NCBI GenBank assembly: GCA_017538105.1
Contig: JAFYJN010000035.1
Coordinates: forward strand, 62,001 to 126,000
Reading direction: 5' to 3'
Source: Prevotella sp.
GTDB taxonomy: Bacteria > Bacteroidota > Bacteroidia > Bacteroidales > Bacteroidaceae
Length of the DNA stretch: 64,000 nucleotides
Positions 36,269 to 45,189 of the stretch are shown here, in pieces (the stretch's first letter is position 1; every line of letters begins with the position of its first letter). A program made the position numbers and the translations under genes. The notes beneath the pieces are model-generated. The model did no database searches, was not told the DNA's origin, and saw only the letters and a list, made by a program, of their open reading frames with translations.

Positions 36269-37198
36269 TTATGGGGGTGACAGCATGGTGAGTATAGTAT
36301 TCACTTTGTCGGTGGTGGGCAGTGTTGCGTCGAGCCAATGGATTTGTATGCCACGTCTTTCCATGCCTCGGAACCATGTCATCTGTCGTTTGGCGAACTG
36401 GTGAATGGCTATTTCGAGGTCATGAAACATTTGGTCGAAAGATATTTGCCCTATGACATAAAGAGTGACGAATTTATATTCCAGTCCATAGTACTTGAGG
36501 TCTTCTGAAGTGACCCCACTGTCAAGTATTCTTCTTATTTCTTCAACCATCCCGTTGTTGAGTCGCTCGCGCAATCTTTTGGATATACGCTCCCGGCGTG
36601 TTTCCCTGTCGATATCTATACCGAAGACGAGCGAAGGGATGCTAGGAAAATTCCTTTTCTCCGTAGGATGTTGCAGGTTGTACGTCTCAATCTCTATGGC
36701 ACGTATAGCTCTTTGCGGTGAATCCACATCCGTAGTGTTATGCATGGATGAGCCCGACTTTTGTTTCAAGCACTCAAGCGTGAGTGTCAGTTCTTCCAGC
36801 GTCTTTCCCTCGAGACTATCACGCAACGGTTGGTTTTGCGGCACTGGAGACAGTTGGTAACCTCTCAGCACAGATTCAAGATACAGTCCCGTACCGCCAC
36901 AAAGAATAGGTTGTTTTTCCCTATTTTGGATATCATTGTAAGCCAACAGAAAATCCCGTTGATATTCGAAGAGATTGTATTTGGAGCCTGGTTCACAAAT
37001 ATCAATGAGATGGTAAGGGATATCGTGCCCGTCGATGTGATAGTCATCGAGGTCTTTCCCTGTTCCGATGTCCATTCCCCGGTACACCTGTCGGCTGTCG
37101 GCACTGATGATTTCGCCATCGCACAGGAGAGCTAGTTGGGCGGCCAATGTTGTCTTACCGCACGCTGTTGGTCCGAGTATGGTCACTAGTTGTTTCAT
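36269..37198 (-). CDS. miaA: tRNA dimethylallyltransferase
   Basis: Transfers the dimethylallyl group to N6 of A37 in tRNAs reading UNN codons. 309 residues, normal length. Seen: P-loop GPTACGKTTLA (9-19), the ISADSRQVYRGMDIGTGK block (about 31-48), the CGGTGLYLESVLRG motif (about 99-112), and the C-terminal QFAKRQMTWFRG motif. Promoter at 37207-37237, whose -7 box ends 9 bases from the ATG, giving an almost leaderless mRNA, and whose -33 box falls in the loop of the gapA terminator. Confidence 0.95.
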   Translation of the reverse strand: MKQLVTILGPTACGKTTLAAQLALLCDGEIISADSRQVYRGMDIGTGKDLDDYHIDGHDIPYHLIDICEPGSKYNLFEYQRDFLLAYNDIQNREKQPILCGGTGLYLESVLRGYQLSPVPQNQPLRDSLEGKTLEELTLTLECLKQKSGSSMHNTTDVDSPQRAIRAIEIETYNLQHPTEKRNFPSIPSLVFGIDIDRETRRERISKRLRERLNNGMVEEIRRILDSGVTSEDLKYYGLEYKFVTLYVIGQISFDQMFHDLEIAIHQFAKRQMTWFRGMERRGIQIHWLDATLPTTDKVNTILTMLSPP

Positions 37199-37206
37199 TC
37201 TGTTGG

Positions 37207-37237
37207 CAAAAATACGAAAAAAAAGTCGTCAGCCCAA
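37207..37237 (-). promoter_or_regulatory. Promoter of miaA, overlapping the gapA terminator
   Basis: Minus strand CTTG (TTG at 37237-37235), 20 bases, TATTTTTG (37214-37207). The -33 box is inside the terminator loop and the -7 box follows its T-run directly. Confidence 0.68.
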
Positions 37238-37252
37238 GGACAGACGACTTTT
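37215..37252 (-). terminator. Rho-independent terminator of gapA
   Basis: On the minus strand AAAAGTCGTC pairs with GACGACTTTT (plus-strand arms 37221-37230 and 37243-37252) around a 12-base loop, followed by a T-run (A-run 37216-37224 on plus). Confidence 0.85.
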
Positions 37253-37277
37253 TATTACGTATAAGTTTGTTTCCTTA

Positions 37278-38306
37278 TTATTTGAGTTCGGCAAGGTACT
37301 TGATGGTGCGAACCATCTGCGAGGTATAGGAGTTCTCGTTGTCGTACCAGCTGACTACCTGCACTTGATAGGTGTCGTCGTCGATCTTGCTTACCATGGT
37401 CTGTGTGGCATCGAAGAGCGAACCGAACTTCATGCCGATGATGTCAGAAGAAACAATCTGATCCTCGGTATAACCGAAGGACTCGCTACCAGCGGCCTTC
37501 ATGGCGGCGTTGATACCCTCAACGGTCACGTCCTTAGCCTTCACCACAGCGATGAGGATAGTAGTTGAACCGGTAGGAGTGGGAACGCGCTGAGCGGAAC
37601 CAATCAGTTTGCCGTTGAGTTCAGGAATCACGAGACCGATAGCCTTGGCTGCACCCGTCGAATTGGGAACGATGTTGCAAGCACCTGCGCGGCTGCGACG
37701 GAGGTCACCCTTGCGCTGCGGTCCATCGAGAATCATCTGGTCGCCAGTATAAGCGTGGATGGTCGACATGATACCGCTGGCAATGGGAGCGTACTTATTG
37801 AGAGCGTCAGCCATAGGAGCCAGACAGTTAGTGGTGCAAGAAGCAGCGGAGATAACAGTATCTTCAGGAGTCAACGTCTTGTGGTTGACATTGTAAACGA
37901 TGGTGGGCAGATCTTTTCCAGCAGGAGCGGAGATAACCACTTTCTTGGCACCAGCCTGGATATGAGCGGAAGCCTTCTCTTTCGAGGTATAGAAACCTGT
38001 GCACTCGAGCACCACATCGACACCGAGTTCGCCCCAAGGCAGTTCGGCAGCGTTGGGTTTGGCATAGATGGTGATTTCCTTATCATCAACGATGATGGAG
38101 TTGTCCGTAGCCTCTACAGTGTGCTTTCCTTCGCCGAATTTTCCAGCGAATCCACCCTGAGCAGTATCATACTTCAGCAAGTGAGCAAGCATTTTGGGGC
38201 TAGTCAAGTCGTTGATAGCTACCACTTCATAACCATCCGCCTCGAACATCTGACGGAATGCGAGACGACCGATACGGCCGAAACCGTTAATTGCAATTTT
38301 GATCAT
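37278..38306 (-). CDS. gapA: Glyceraldehyde-3-phosphate dehydrogenase (NAD type I)
   Basis: Oxidises glyceraldehyde 3-phosphate to 1,3-bisphosphoglycerate with NAD in glycolysis. 342 residues, standard. Rossmann motif [14 protein letters not shown] (6-19), VAINDLTSP with Asp33 favouring NAD over NADP, catalytic Cys157 in SAASCTTNC, the following [10 protein letters not shown] histidine loop, and [22 protein letters not shown] at the C-terminal side. Single gene between promoter 38428 and terminator 37215. The mscL gene lies divergent to it. Confidence 0.96.
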   Translation of the reverse strand: MIKIAINGFGRIGRLAFRQMFEADGYEVVAINDLTSPKMLAHLLKYDTAQGGFAGKFGEGKHTVEATDNSIIVDDKEITIYAKPNAAELPWGELGVDVVLECTGFYTSKEKASAHIQAGAKKVVISAPAGKDLPTIVYNVNHKTLTPEDTVISAASCTTNCLAPMADALNKYAPIASGIMSTIHAYTGDQMILDGPQRKGDLRRSRAGACNIVPNSTGAAKAIGLVIPELNGKLIGSAQRVPTPTGSTTILIAVVKAKDVTVEGINAAMKAAGSESFGYTEDQIVSSDIIGMKFGSLFDATQTMVSKIDDDTYQVQVVSWYDNENSYTSQMVRTIKYLAELK

Positions 38307-38427
38307 TGTTAATTTATTTAATTAAAGGGTTAGATATAAACTACATTAGATGATGCCGTGAGCCTTTCTTCCCATGCTGAAACATAAAAAAGTAACCCCA
38401 ATAGGCATTTTTTCTATAATTCGGGTG

Positions 38428-38458
38428 CAAAGTTACAAAAAAAATATTAAATTTGCAA
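38428..38458 (-). promoter_or_regulatory. Promoter of gapA
   Basis: Minus strand TTG (38458-38456), 20 bases, TAACTTTG (38435-38428). The leader is about 120 bases. A plus-strand -7 box TAAATTTG (38448-38455) for mscL overlaps it, so the two divergent promoters probably interfere. Confidence 0.65.
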
Positions 38459-38536
38459 TCGAAAACCATTGAAAAAAGGATAAAGTGTATTTAAAGAGTA
38501 TTAATTCACCATTAAATAATTTAAATTTTTAAAATT

Positions 38537-38929
38537 ATGGGATTTATCAAAGAGTTTAAAGAGTTTGCCATGAAGGGCAACGTGATGGACATGGCCGTTG
38601 GTGTAATCATCGGCGGTGCCTTTGGCAAGATTGTCAGTTCGTTGGTTGACGATGTATTGATGCCGTTGATTGGCAAGATTACCGGTGGTGTTGATTTCAC
38701 CAGTCTTGCCGTCACATTGGGTGAAGGTGAGAATGCCGCGAAGTTGAATTACGGCACATTCATCCAGAACATCATCGACTTCTTGATTATTGCTTTCTGT
38801 ATCTTCCTGATGATTAAGGGAATGAATAAGTTGAGCAGGAAGAAGGAAGAAGAGCCCGCCCCCGAGCCAGAGCCCTCTAACGAAGAGAAGTTGCTTGGTG
38901 AGATTCGCGACTTGTTGAAGAACAAATAA
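38537..38929 (+). CDS. mscL: Large-conductance mechanosensitive channel
   Basis: Opens under membrane tension to release solutes during osmotic downshock; homopentamer in the inner membrane. 130 residues, standard. Seen: [21 protein letters not shown], the N-terminal amphipathic helix and the TM1 pore helix with [18 protein letters not shown], a short periplasmic loop, TM2 [18 protein letters not shown], and a C-terminal acidic/proline linker with the final helix [16 protein letters not shown]. Divergent from gapA. Closed by the terminator at 38942. Confidence 0.95.
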   Translation: MGFIKEFKEFAMKGNVMDMAVGVIIGGAFGKIVSSLVDDVLMPLIGKITGGVDFTSLAVTLGEGENAAKLNYGTFIQNIIDFLIIAFCIFLMIKGMNKLSRKKEEEPAPEPEPSNEEKLLGEIRDLLKNK

Positions 38930-38941
38930 TTAATGGTTATG

Positions 38942-38988
38942 AAAACAGAAGCTTCCAGCCGCGCCCAGTGGTTGGAAGCTACTGTTTT
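38942..38988 (+). terminator. Rho-independent terminator of mscL
   Basis: AAAACAGAAGCTTCCA pairs with TGGAAGCTACTGTTTT around a 15-base loop, giving a long stem (one mismatch) that ends in T. Confidence 0.8.
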
Positions 38989-39050
38989 AACGGTAACAAG
39001 CATTAAAGATAAAAAGGGGGAAGGAAATTGAAAATATAAACAGTTAGACG

Positions 39051-39443
39051 ATGGAAAGAATTATCAAGATAGTGGCTTGGCTGATACCCGTTATCATCAT
39101 AGCCGTTTTGTTTTTGTTGTTGTCGGATTTGTCGACTAATGCATGTGCACGTCTCGGACTGGTGTTTGTCCTGCTTAGTTACGGTCTGATAGTTTTAGCG
39201 AGCTATTCCGACAAGGAACGCGCCGGTGTGATGAACCTTACCACCGTCATGGTGGCCGTCATCAACTTCGTTTTGGAATTGGTTGTCGCCATTGTTTTCA
39301 GCTGTTTTATGCCCGAGAAGAGTCTCGCAGCCTTCATCATTCATTTCATCCTTCTGATGCCCACGCTGTTGGTGATGGCTTTGAGTTACCTGGCCAATAA
39401 AAATACCAGGAGGAAGATAGAAGGAGAAACTGAAGATAGATGA
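39051..39443 (+). CDS. Small membrane protein of unknown function
   Basis: 130 residues with four predicted membrane segments (about 7-26, 34-52, 65-86, 93-113) and a basic/acidic tail KNTRRKIEGETEDR. The start MERIIKIVAWLIPVIIIAVL is convincing. I do not recognise the family. It lies alone between the mscL terminator and a perfect 14-base hairpin terminator, so it is its own unit. Confidence 0.7.
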   Translation: MERIIKIVAWLIPVIIIAVLFLLLSDLSTNACARLGLVFVLLSYGLIVLASYSDKERAGVMNLTTVMVAVINFVLELVVAIVFSCFMPEKSLAAFIIHFILLMPTLLVMALSYLANKNTRRKIEGETEDR

Positions 39444-39498
39444 GGAAGAGAAGCCGCCCTGGAAAGGATAATCCAGAGGGAGGATATTCAAGAAATTA

Positions 39499-39534
39499 AT
39501 CATCCCCATTGGCATGACCACCAATGGGGATGAT
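39499..39534. terminator. Strong bidirectional terminator
   Basis: ATCATCCCCATTGG (39499-39512) and CCAATGGGGATGAT (39521-39534) make a perfect 14-base stem with an eight-base loop between convergent genes, followed by TTGTTT on plus. Confidence 0.85.
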
Positions 39535-39563
39535 TTGTTTGTAGCTATGAGGGATTGAAAGCC

Positions 39564-40310
39564 TTATTGGTAGTGAAGGTACATGTTATAAGTGACGCTT
39601 CCGTTAGAGGATGTGCCGGCAAAGCTTTCACCGTCAGCGGCCGCCACAAAACTCCAGTTTTTAGGTAGTCCCGTGCTTGTGAAATCGAAGCGATTCGAAG
39701 TCAAGTATCCTTCCACGCTCCAGGTCACCCCCACCTTATGATTTTGGAAAGACCCCACATAATAATCACCACCCTGCGGATATAGCGTGAACGTGACATT
39801 GTCGCCATTCAGTTTGCCTTTTAGCACCACCGTTCCGGAAGGACGACGTGTTGTCGTTGCCACTGTTTGTTGTGGAGCCGGCGCCACCGTCTGAGGTTGA
39901 GGTTGTGGTTCCTGTGGTTGTGAAGTCGTCTGTTCCTCCGCCCGTTTCTGCTCCGCTTTATCCATGGCCGATGTCACCTGGGCATCTTTTGATGGTTGCT
40001 GTACTCCCTTGTCGTTAAGGGTATCTACGAGGAGCCAACCACCGAGTCCGAGGAGCGCCGCCGCCAATATACCAACGACGATCCAAAGTCCCGCGTTGCT
40101 CTTTTTCTGTGGAGCCGGCGCATAGTAAGGTTGCTGGGACTGCCGTCCGTAGTTAGGCTGTGATGGACGAGGTTGTTGGTAATTATTTTGTGATGGTTGA
40201 GCGATGCGTGTGGCGTCATCGTTCATGGGGTTATTTGACAACTGAGCGCCACATATCGGGCAGAAAGTTGACCCATCGGGAATTTGGCTATGACATCTGT
40301 AGCAAAGCAT
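39564..40310 (-). CDS. Zinc-ribbon membrane protein, paralogue A
   Basis: 248 residues. N-terminal zinc ribbon MLCYRCHSQIPDGSTFCPICG (CxxC, 11 residues, CxxC), a Gln/Pro/Asn-rich disordered linker, one membrane segment (about 73-92, GLWIVVGILAAALLGLGGWL), a low-complexity linker (SQPQEPQPQPQTVAPAPQQ) and a beta-rich C-terminal domain (VVLKGKLNGDNVTFTLYPQG ... VTYNMYLHYQ). By the positive-inside pattern the ribbon should be cytoplasmic and the beta domain periplasmic. The following minus-strand gene (40344-41018) has the same architecture. Function unknown. Confidence 0.82.
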   Translation of the reverse strand: MLCYRCHSQIPDGSTFCPICGAQLSNNPMNDDATRIAQPSQNNYQQPRPSQPNYGRQSQQPYYAPAPQKKSNAGLWIVVGILAAALLGLGGWLLVDTLNDKGVQQPSKDAQVTSAMDKAEQKRAEEQTTSQPQEPQPQPQTVAPAPQQTVATTTRRPSGTVVLKGKLNGDNVTFTLYPQGGDYYVGSFQNHKVGVTWSVEGYLTSNRFDFTSTGLPKNWSFVAAADGESFAGTSSNGSVTYNMYLHYQ

Positions 40311-40343
40311 GGTTTAAATATTTTGAGTTGAAAACAACAGTTT

Positions 40344-41018
40344 TTAAATTTCTGTGAGACTGAAAGACAAGTTCGACTGTTTGGAATAGTTTGTGAACTG
40401 TCCAGAGTAGGAATATCCATTGAAGTCTCCGTGGAAATAGCCTGTGTTCAGTCCACTTGGCGCATATTCCTCAAGTACCATATACGATCCATTGATATAT
40501 CCATCGACCGTCATGCGGTTGGAACTGCCTTGCGAGTGGTAGTAATAGGTGCCACTCACCTGTGTGCCAGAAACATATATCTCCATGGTAATGGGGTATT
40601 TCGATATGGAGCCACGCATCCGATGTTGTCCCTGGATGCTGTATGTACGTCTGGGTGCCGGTGTTACAGCAGGTTGAGTCTGGGCAGCAGACTGTTGTGT
40701 GTCCGTTGTCTGCGGTGTCGTCTGCGGTGCTGCTGTTTGGGCCACTTGTGCCGTCTGGGGTTGTTCCGTGTCGCTGGTGCCCCTTACGAGCAACCAGATT
40801 CCCAATCCTATCACTGCCGCCACGAGAAACCCCACTATACCATAGAGAACTCCGTTATTGGATCCTCTTGTCTGTGGTTCAGGATTATAGACAACTCTCG
40901 TATTGTCATCGTAACCCATCGGTTGTTGAGGTATTTTGTCGATTTTGGTGCCACATCTCGAGCAAAAAGTCGCCTCTTCAGACACTTCAAAATTACAAAT
41001 AGGACATTTCATGGTCAT
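40344..41018 (-). CDS. Zinc-ribbon membrane protein, paralogue B
   Basis: 224 residues from MTMKCPICNFEVSEEATFCS; CxxC and CxxC again form a zinc ribbon, followed by a membrane segment (YGIVGFLVAAVIGLGIWLLV), a Gln/Thr/Pro/Ala-rich linker and a C-terminal beta domain with repeated G-x-Y patterns (GTYYYHSQG, GYINGSYMVLEEYA, GYFHGDFNGYSYSGQFTN). It matches paralogue A in layout, not closely in sequence. The nominal frame extends to 41093, but the promoter -7 box (41041-41034) lies inside that extension, so the ATG at 41018 (or 41012) is correct. Divergent from the NRPS gene, with the two promoters facing away over about 70 bases. Confidence 0.8.
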   Translation of the reverse strand: MTMKCPICNFEVSEEATFCSRCGTKIDKIPQQPMGYDDNTRVVYNPEPQTRGSNNGVLYGIVGFLVAAVIGLGIWLLVRGTSDTEQPQTAQVAQTAAPQTTPQTTDTQQSAAQTQPAVTPAPRRTYSIQGQHRMRGSISKYPITMEIYVSGTQVSGTYYYHSQGSSNRMTVDGYINGSYMVLEEYAPSGLNTGYFHGDFNGYSYSGQFTNYSKQSNLSFSLTEI

Positions 41019-41033
41019 GTTGTTAAAACGTTG

Positions 41034-41063
41034 CAAATTTACATAAAAAAAACGAAACGCCAA
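41034..41063 (-). promoter_or_regulatory. Promoter of zinc-ribbon paralogue B
   Basis: Minus strand CTTG (TTG at 41063-41061), 19 bases, TAAATTTG (41041-41034). The leader is about 10 bases. Confidence 0.65.
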
Positions 41064-41103
41064 GAGAGAGAAGATATAATTTGTTGTTTTCAAGGAAAAA
41101 GGC

Positions 41104-41111
41104 TATTTTTG
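41104..41111 (+). promoter_or_regulatory. Probable -7 box of the NRPS gene
   Basis: TATTTTTG lies 20 bases before the ATG at 41132, and inside the upstream extension of the reading frame, so it settles the start. Confidence 0.58.
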
Positions 41112-41131
41112 CAAGAAAATCTTCTTCTTTC

Positions 41132-44100
41132 ATGACAAACGAGGCATCCATATCTTCCACATATCCTCTTTTGCCTTCACAAGAAGGCATTTATTATGCA
41201 TGGATGTCTCGTATTGATGCCACATGTTGGAATCTCCCCATATGTATGACCTACGGGCGGGAGATAGACAGGACTCGTTTACAGGAAGCATTACACGCCA
41301 TTATCGCTCAGCGTGCCACGTTACGTTTGCAGTTGACCGTCGACGAGAAAGGGCAACCCCGTCAATACATCGACCCTACACTCACCATCGACGTACCCTG
41401 TCGTGAGATGAGCGAATCAGCAGCTCTCGACTACTGCCAGCACCATTTCGTTCGGCCGTTTGTACCTTTTTCCAAACAGCCCCTATGTCGTTTTGAGATT
41501 CTGAGCACTCCCGAGCACCACTATTTGCTGTTTGACCTCCACCATTTGATTGGCGACGGAGTAACCATCTCCCATGCTTTCCTCAGTGTAGACCTTCCCC
41601 ATGCTTACGACTGCCAGCCCCTAGATAAGGATGACTATGGCATGTTGGATGCCGCTTTGTCGCAAGAAGCCCTTTATGGCACTGCGCGATACTTGGCCGA
41701 CCGACACTATTTCCATGAGCGTTTCCGTCATCACCCCTTCACCCCTTTATGCGGAATACCCGCCAACCCATGGGGACGTTATTTGCGGTCAAGTTCTTTT
41801 ATGGATAGGAAAGCCCTTGATTTGTGGTGCAAGAACAATGGCATATCACCCAATGTCCTTTTCTCCGCCGCTTTCAGTCTTGTCCTTTCCCGTTTGAGCG
41901 GCGAACGCGAAACAGCGTTCCTCACCCTTTTCCATGGTCGCTCCGACCGTCGTTTGCGCAACGCCTGGGGCATGTTTGTCAGCACTCTACCCCAGTTGGT
42001 GAGCCACCACCCTTCCGACACTATCGGCAGTCTGTTGCTACAGAATCGCCAAGAGCAATTCCGTGCCCTCCGCCACAGCAGCTACCCCCTCACCCATTTC
42101 TGCAATAACCTTCATCACACCCCCACGGTCACCTTTGGTTTCCAGAGCGAACAGATACCCGAGAGCATCGTTTTGGATGGTCATCTATACCCTGGCGTTC
42201 AATTGCAGTATGCCGAGAGTCGCAATGAATTGAGCTGTATGATTTATGTACACGGCTCCACTTACGAGATACGTGTCGACTGCAGTTCCGCCTGGCACGA
42301 CGCCGATTACCTGAAGCGTTTTGCCCAAGCAGTGTCAACCATCGTCGAACAACTGACCACCCTGCCACAGACCACCCCTCTCGACCATTTGTCGCTTGTC
42401 AATCCATCCGAACAACAATTTTTGACAGCCCTCGGTACCGGGAAATCTTTAGCATGGCCTGAGGAAGAAACCCTGACAAGACTTATCCACCGTCAAGTCC
42501 TCCGCAGTCCATCAGCCACGGCCATCCACGACATCCATGGTTTTATGAGCTATGAACAACTGTGGCAGGCCAGTGGACACCTGTCATGCGCACTTCATTG
42601 CCGCCACATCGGTCATGGTGACATCGTGGCCATTTCCCTTCCCCACGACCGCCGGTTCCTCGTAGCCGCAATCGCCGTGCTCCGCAGCGGAGCCTCCTAC
42701 CTGCCCCTTGACCCCAACCATCCCCCACTCCGCCATCAACAACTACTGTCCGACAGCTGTGCCCGGCTCTTGATAGACCAAACAATGTTTGCCACCCTCG
42801 CAGCAGTCGATGTCTCTTCCACCACCACACCACACGAAGAGAGCACCATAGACTATTCCCGCGTCGGCGATATGGCCTACTTGATGTACACTTCCGGTAC
42901 CACAGGGAAGCCCAAAGGTGTGATGGTCAGCCACCATTCCCTATGTCATTTCTCCTACGTCACCGCCCACCTATGGCATCTGAGTGATAAGAGCCGCATC
43001 AGTTGCCATGCCCCTTTCACCTTCGATGCCTCCGTGGAAGACCTCTATCCCGTTCTCACCTGTGGCGGCACCGTTTTTTTGCCTGATGAGGCCATACTCC
43101 ACGACCTCCATGCCCTGCGCCGTTATCTGGCACATCACCATATCACAGGAGGGTGCTACACGCCTCAATTTGCCCACATGCTTACCGAGGGACACCCTTT
43201 GGATGTGGACTACTTATGCGTTGGCGGCGACAGGATGACACATGTGCCAGAAACCAGCGGACGTTTGTTGAACACCTATGGCCCCACCGAGTTTACGGTC
43301 AACGCCACCTATCATGATGTGAATAAGAGTTCCACGGCTAACATCCCCATCGGTCGTCCCCTACCCAATCTCCATGCGTTCGTCATGGACTATGCCGGTC
43401 ATCTACTACCTCGAGGCATGGTTGGCGAATTGTGCCTTGGTGGTCCCCAGATGGCCATGGGATATTGGAAGCGTGTTGAAGAGACCGCCCAACAGTTTGC
43501 CTACTTCCCCTCTGTCGGCATGTCTCTCTACCATACTGGCGACTATACACGTTGGAACGATGATGGATTATTGGAATACATCGGACGTCGAGACGACCAA
43601 TTGGAGTTGAATGGACAGCGCATTGAGCCAAGCGAAATTGAGCACGTACTATGTCAGCATCATGAGATTATCGATGCCTGTTTGAGTGTACAGATATCTG
43701 GAGGACAAGGACAACTCTGTGCACATTATGTTTGCAGGGAGCATCCGGAGAAATCCAGGCCGTATGAGAACAATGATCCATTGGAGGGCGATTTAAAGCT
43801 ATTTCTCCGTCAGCGTCTGCCCTCCTATATGATTCCCCAATTATGGCAGCGAGTGGAGCGCCTGCCCTTGAATTACAATGGCAAAGTCGACCGGAAGCAC
43901 TTGCCCCCCATCGTCAAGCGGCCCCATCCTGTCATTACCGCCACCTGCAATGACATCGAAATGCGGTTGTTGTCATTATTCCGTCAGGTGCTGAATCGGG
44001 ACGACATAGACGTCACCGACAGTTTTTTTGACATGGGCGGCACCTCTCTGAGTGCCATGGAACTGGTTTCGAGAGCCAGAGAGGTGGACCTTGCCATTGA

Positions 44101-45187
44101 TTATGCCATGATTTTCCGCTGGAGCGATGTCCGTTCATTGTCGGCGCACCTCGTCGGGACATCCGACAACAATCCCGGGCTATGGCATCTCCCACATGAA
44201 TTTCGCCCTGTGCCCATCTCACCATTGAGCCAGAAGCGCGAGAGCCCCATTGGTGACCTACTCATCACTGGCTGTACAGGCTTCTTGGGTAGCCACATAC
44301 TGGTCGAGTACCTTATCCATGAGCAAGGCACCGCCTATTGTCTTGTCAGGGGTGAGGACGAGGTCTCCGCGCGTAGAAGACTGCAAAATATTGTGGGAGA
44401 CATCCTCGGACATGCTCAAGCAGAGCGTTTTGCCCCACGGATCGTCATCGTTCTAGGCGACCTTTGTCGCGAAGACACGTTAGAAATGTTTGATGACATT
44501 CATGTGGATACGCTTATCCATTGCGCTGCCAATGTGAGCCATTACGCCCCAATGAAATTGTTGTGGGACGTGAATGTGGAAGGTACGCGTCGCGTTCTGC
44601 GCCACTGCCTTCGCCATGGCACCCACCTTCTTCATCTATCCACCTTAAGTGTAGGCGGCATCGACGGAGAAGGCCATTTCCTTCAATTGAAGGAACAGGA
44701 GTATTACAAAAATCAATCGTTTGTCGACCCATACGATTACACCAAGTTCATGGCTGAGCACATCGTGTTGGAAGCCATTGCGCATGAACACCTTTCCGCC
44801 ACCATTGTACGTCCTGGGTTTCTGGTGTCACCAATCGGTCGTGCCGACCTGATTCCCAACCGCACCGACCTGTTAGCCACTATTGACCATCTCTCAGAAG
44901 AGTTGGGCATATTGCCCCGGCGGATAGCGTCCATACCCATCATTTACAGTCCTGTTGACGAAGCAGCGCGCGAAGTACTGTCATTTGCCATGGAAGATAA
45001 CGGCGGCATCATCCGTCACCTTCACACGGTAGAGGAGAAAACAGCAGGCGAGATGATGCTTTCGCGTCATCCCGCCCTGAGGTGGGTGGAAGATTCCGTC
45101 TTCCAAAGTGCCTTGAAGTCGTTAAATGAGAAAGAACGTTACGCTGTCATTGCTGGCATTATCGGCACCATACCGCCAACACACTGA
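41132..45187 (+). CDS. Single-module nonribosomal peptide synthetase, C-A-T-R
   Basis: 1351 residues, four domains. Condensation (about 10-440) with FDLHHLIGDGVT (HHxxxDG, 137-143). Adenylation (about 460-925) with LMYTSGTTGKPKGVMVSH (from about 584), FDASVEDLYP, LNTYGPTEFTVNA, YHTGDYTRW and NGKVDRKHLPP. Thiolation with DSFFDMGGTSL, Ser972 being the 4'-phosphopantetheine site. Terminal thioester reductase (about 1040-1351) with LLITGCTGFLGSHILVEYL and the YxxxK pair in PYDYTKFMAEHIV, which releases the product as an aldehyde or alcohol with NAD(P)H. My hand alignment of the specificity pocket gives about D-A-E-C-L-V-T-V-N, which I cannot assign. No phosphopantetheinyl transferase, transporter or second module is visible. 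Start fixed by the promoter box at 41104. Confidence 0.92.
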   Translation: MTNEASISSTYPLLPSQEGIYYAWMSRIDATCWNLPICMTYGREIDRTRLQEALHAIIAQRATLRLQLTVDEKGQPRQYIDPTLTIDVPCREMSESAALDYCQHHFVRPFVPFSKQPLCRFEILSTPEHHYLLFDLHHLIGDGVTISHAFLSVDLPHAYDCQPLDKDDYGMLDAALSQEALYGTARYLADRHYFHERFRHHPFTPLCGIPANPWGRYLRSSSFMDRKALDLWCKNNGISPNVLFSAAFSLVLSRLSGERETAFLTLFHGRSDRRLRNAWGMFVSTLPQLVSHHPSDTIGSLLLQNRQEQFRALRHSSYPLTHFCNNLHHTPTVTFGFQSEQIPESIVLDGHLYPGVQLQYAESRNELSCMIYVHGSTYEIRVDCSSAWHDADYLKRFAQAVSTIVEQLTTLPQTTPLDHLSLVNPSEQQFLTALGTGKSLAWPEEETLTRLIHRQVLRSPSATAIHDIHGFMSYEQLWQASGHLSCALHCRHIGHGDIVAISLPHDRRFLVAAIAVLRSGASYLPLDPNHPPLRHQQLLSDSCARLLIDQTMFATLAAVDVSSTTTPHEESTIDYSRVGDMAYLMYTSGTTGKPKGVMVSHHSLCHFSYVTAHLWHLSDKSRISCHAPFTFDASVEDLYPVLTCGGTVFLPDEAILHDLHALRRYLAHHHITGGCYTPQFAHMLTEGHPLDVDYLCVGGDRMTHVPETSGRLLNTYGPTEFTVNATYHDVNKSSTANIPIGRPLPNLHAFVMDYAGHLLPRGMVGELCLGGPQMAMGYWKRVEETAQQFAYFPSVGMSLYHTGDYTRWNDDGLLEYIGRRDDQLELNGQRIEPSEIEHVLCQHHEIIDACLSVQISGGQGQLCAHYVCREHPEKSRPYENNDPLEGDLKLFLRQRLPSYMIPQLWQRVERLPLNYNGKVDRKHLPPIVKRPHPVITATCNDIEMRLLSLFRQVLNRDDIDVTDSFFDMGGTSLSAMELVSRAREVDLAIDYAMIFRWSDVRSLSAHLVGTSDNNPGLWHLPHEFRPVPISPLSQKRESPIGDLLITGCTGFLGSHILVEYLIHEQGTAYCLVRGEDEVSARRRLQNIVGDILGHAQAERFAPRIVIVLGDLCREDTLEMFDDIHVDTLIHCAANVSHYAPMKLLWDVNVEGTRRVLRHCLRHGTHLLHLSTLSVGGIDGEGHFLQLKEQEYYKNQSFVDPYDYTKFMAEHIVLEAIAHEHLSATIVRPGFLVSPIGRADLIPNRTDLLATIDHLSEELGILPRRIASIPIIYSPVDEAAREVLSFAMEDNGGIIRHLHTVEEKTAGEMMLSRHPALRWVEDSVFQSALKSLNEKERYAVIAGIIGTIPPTH

Positions 45188-45189
45188 TT

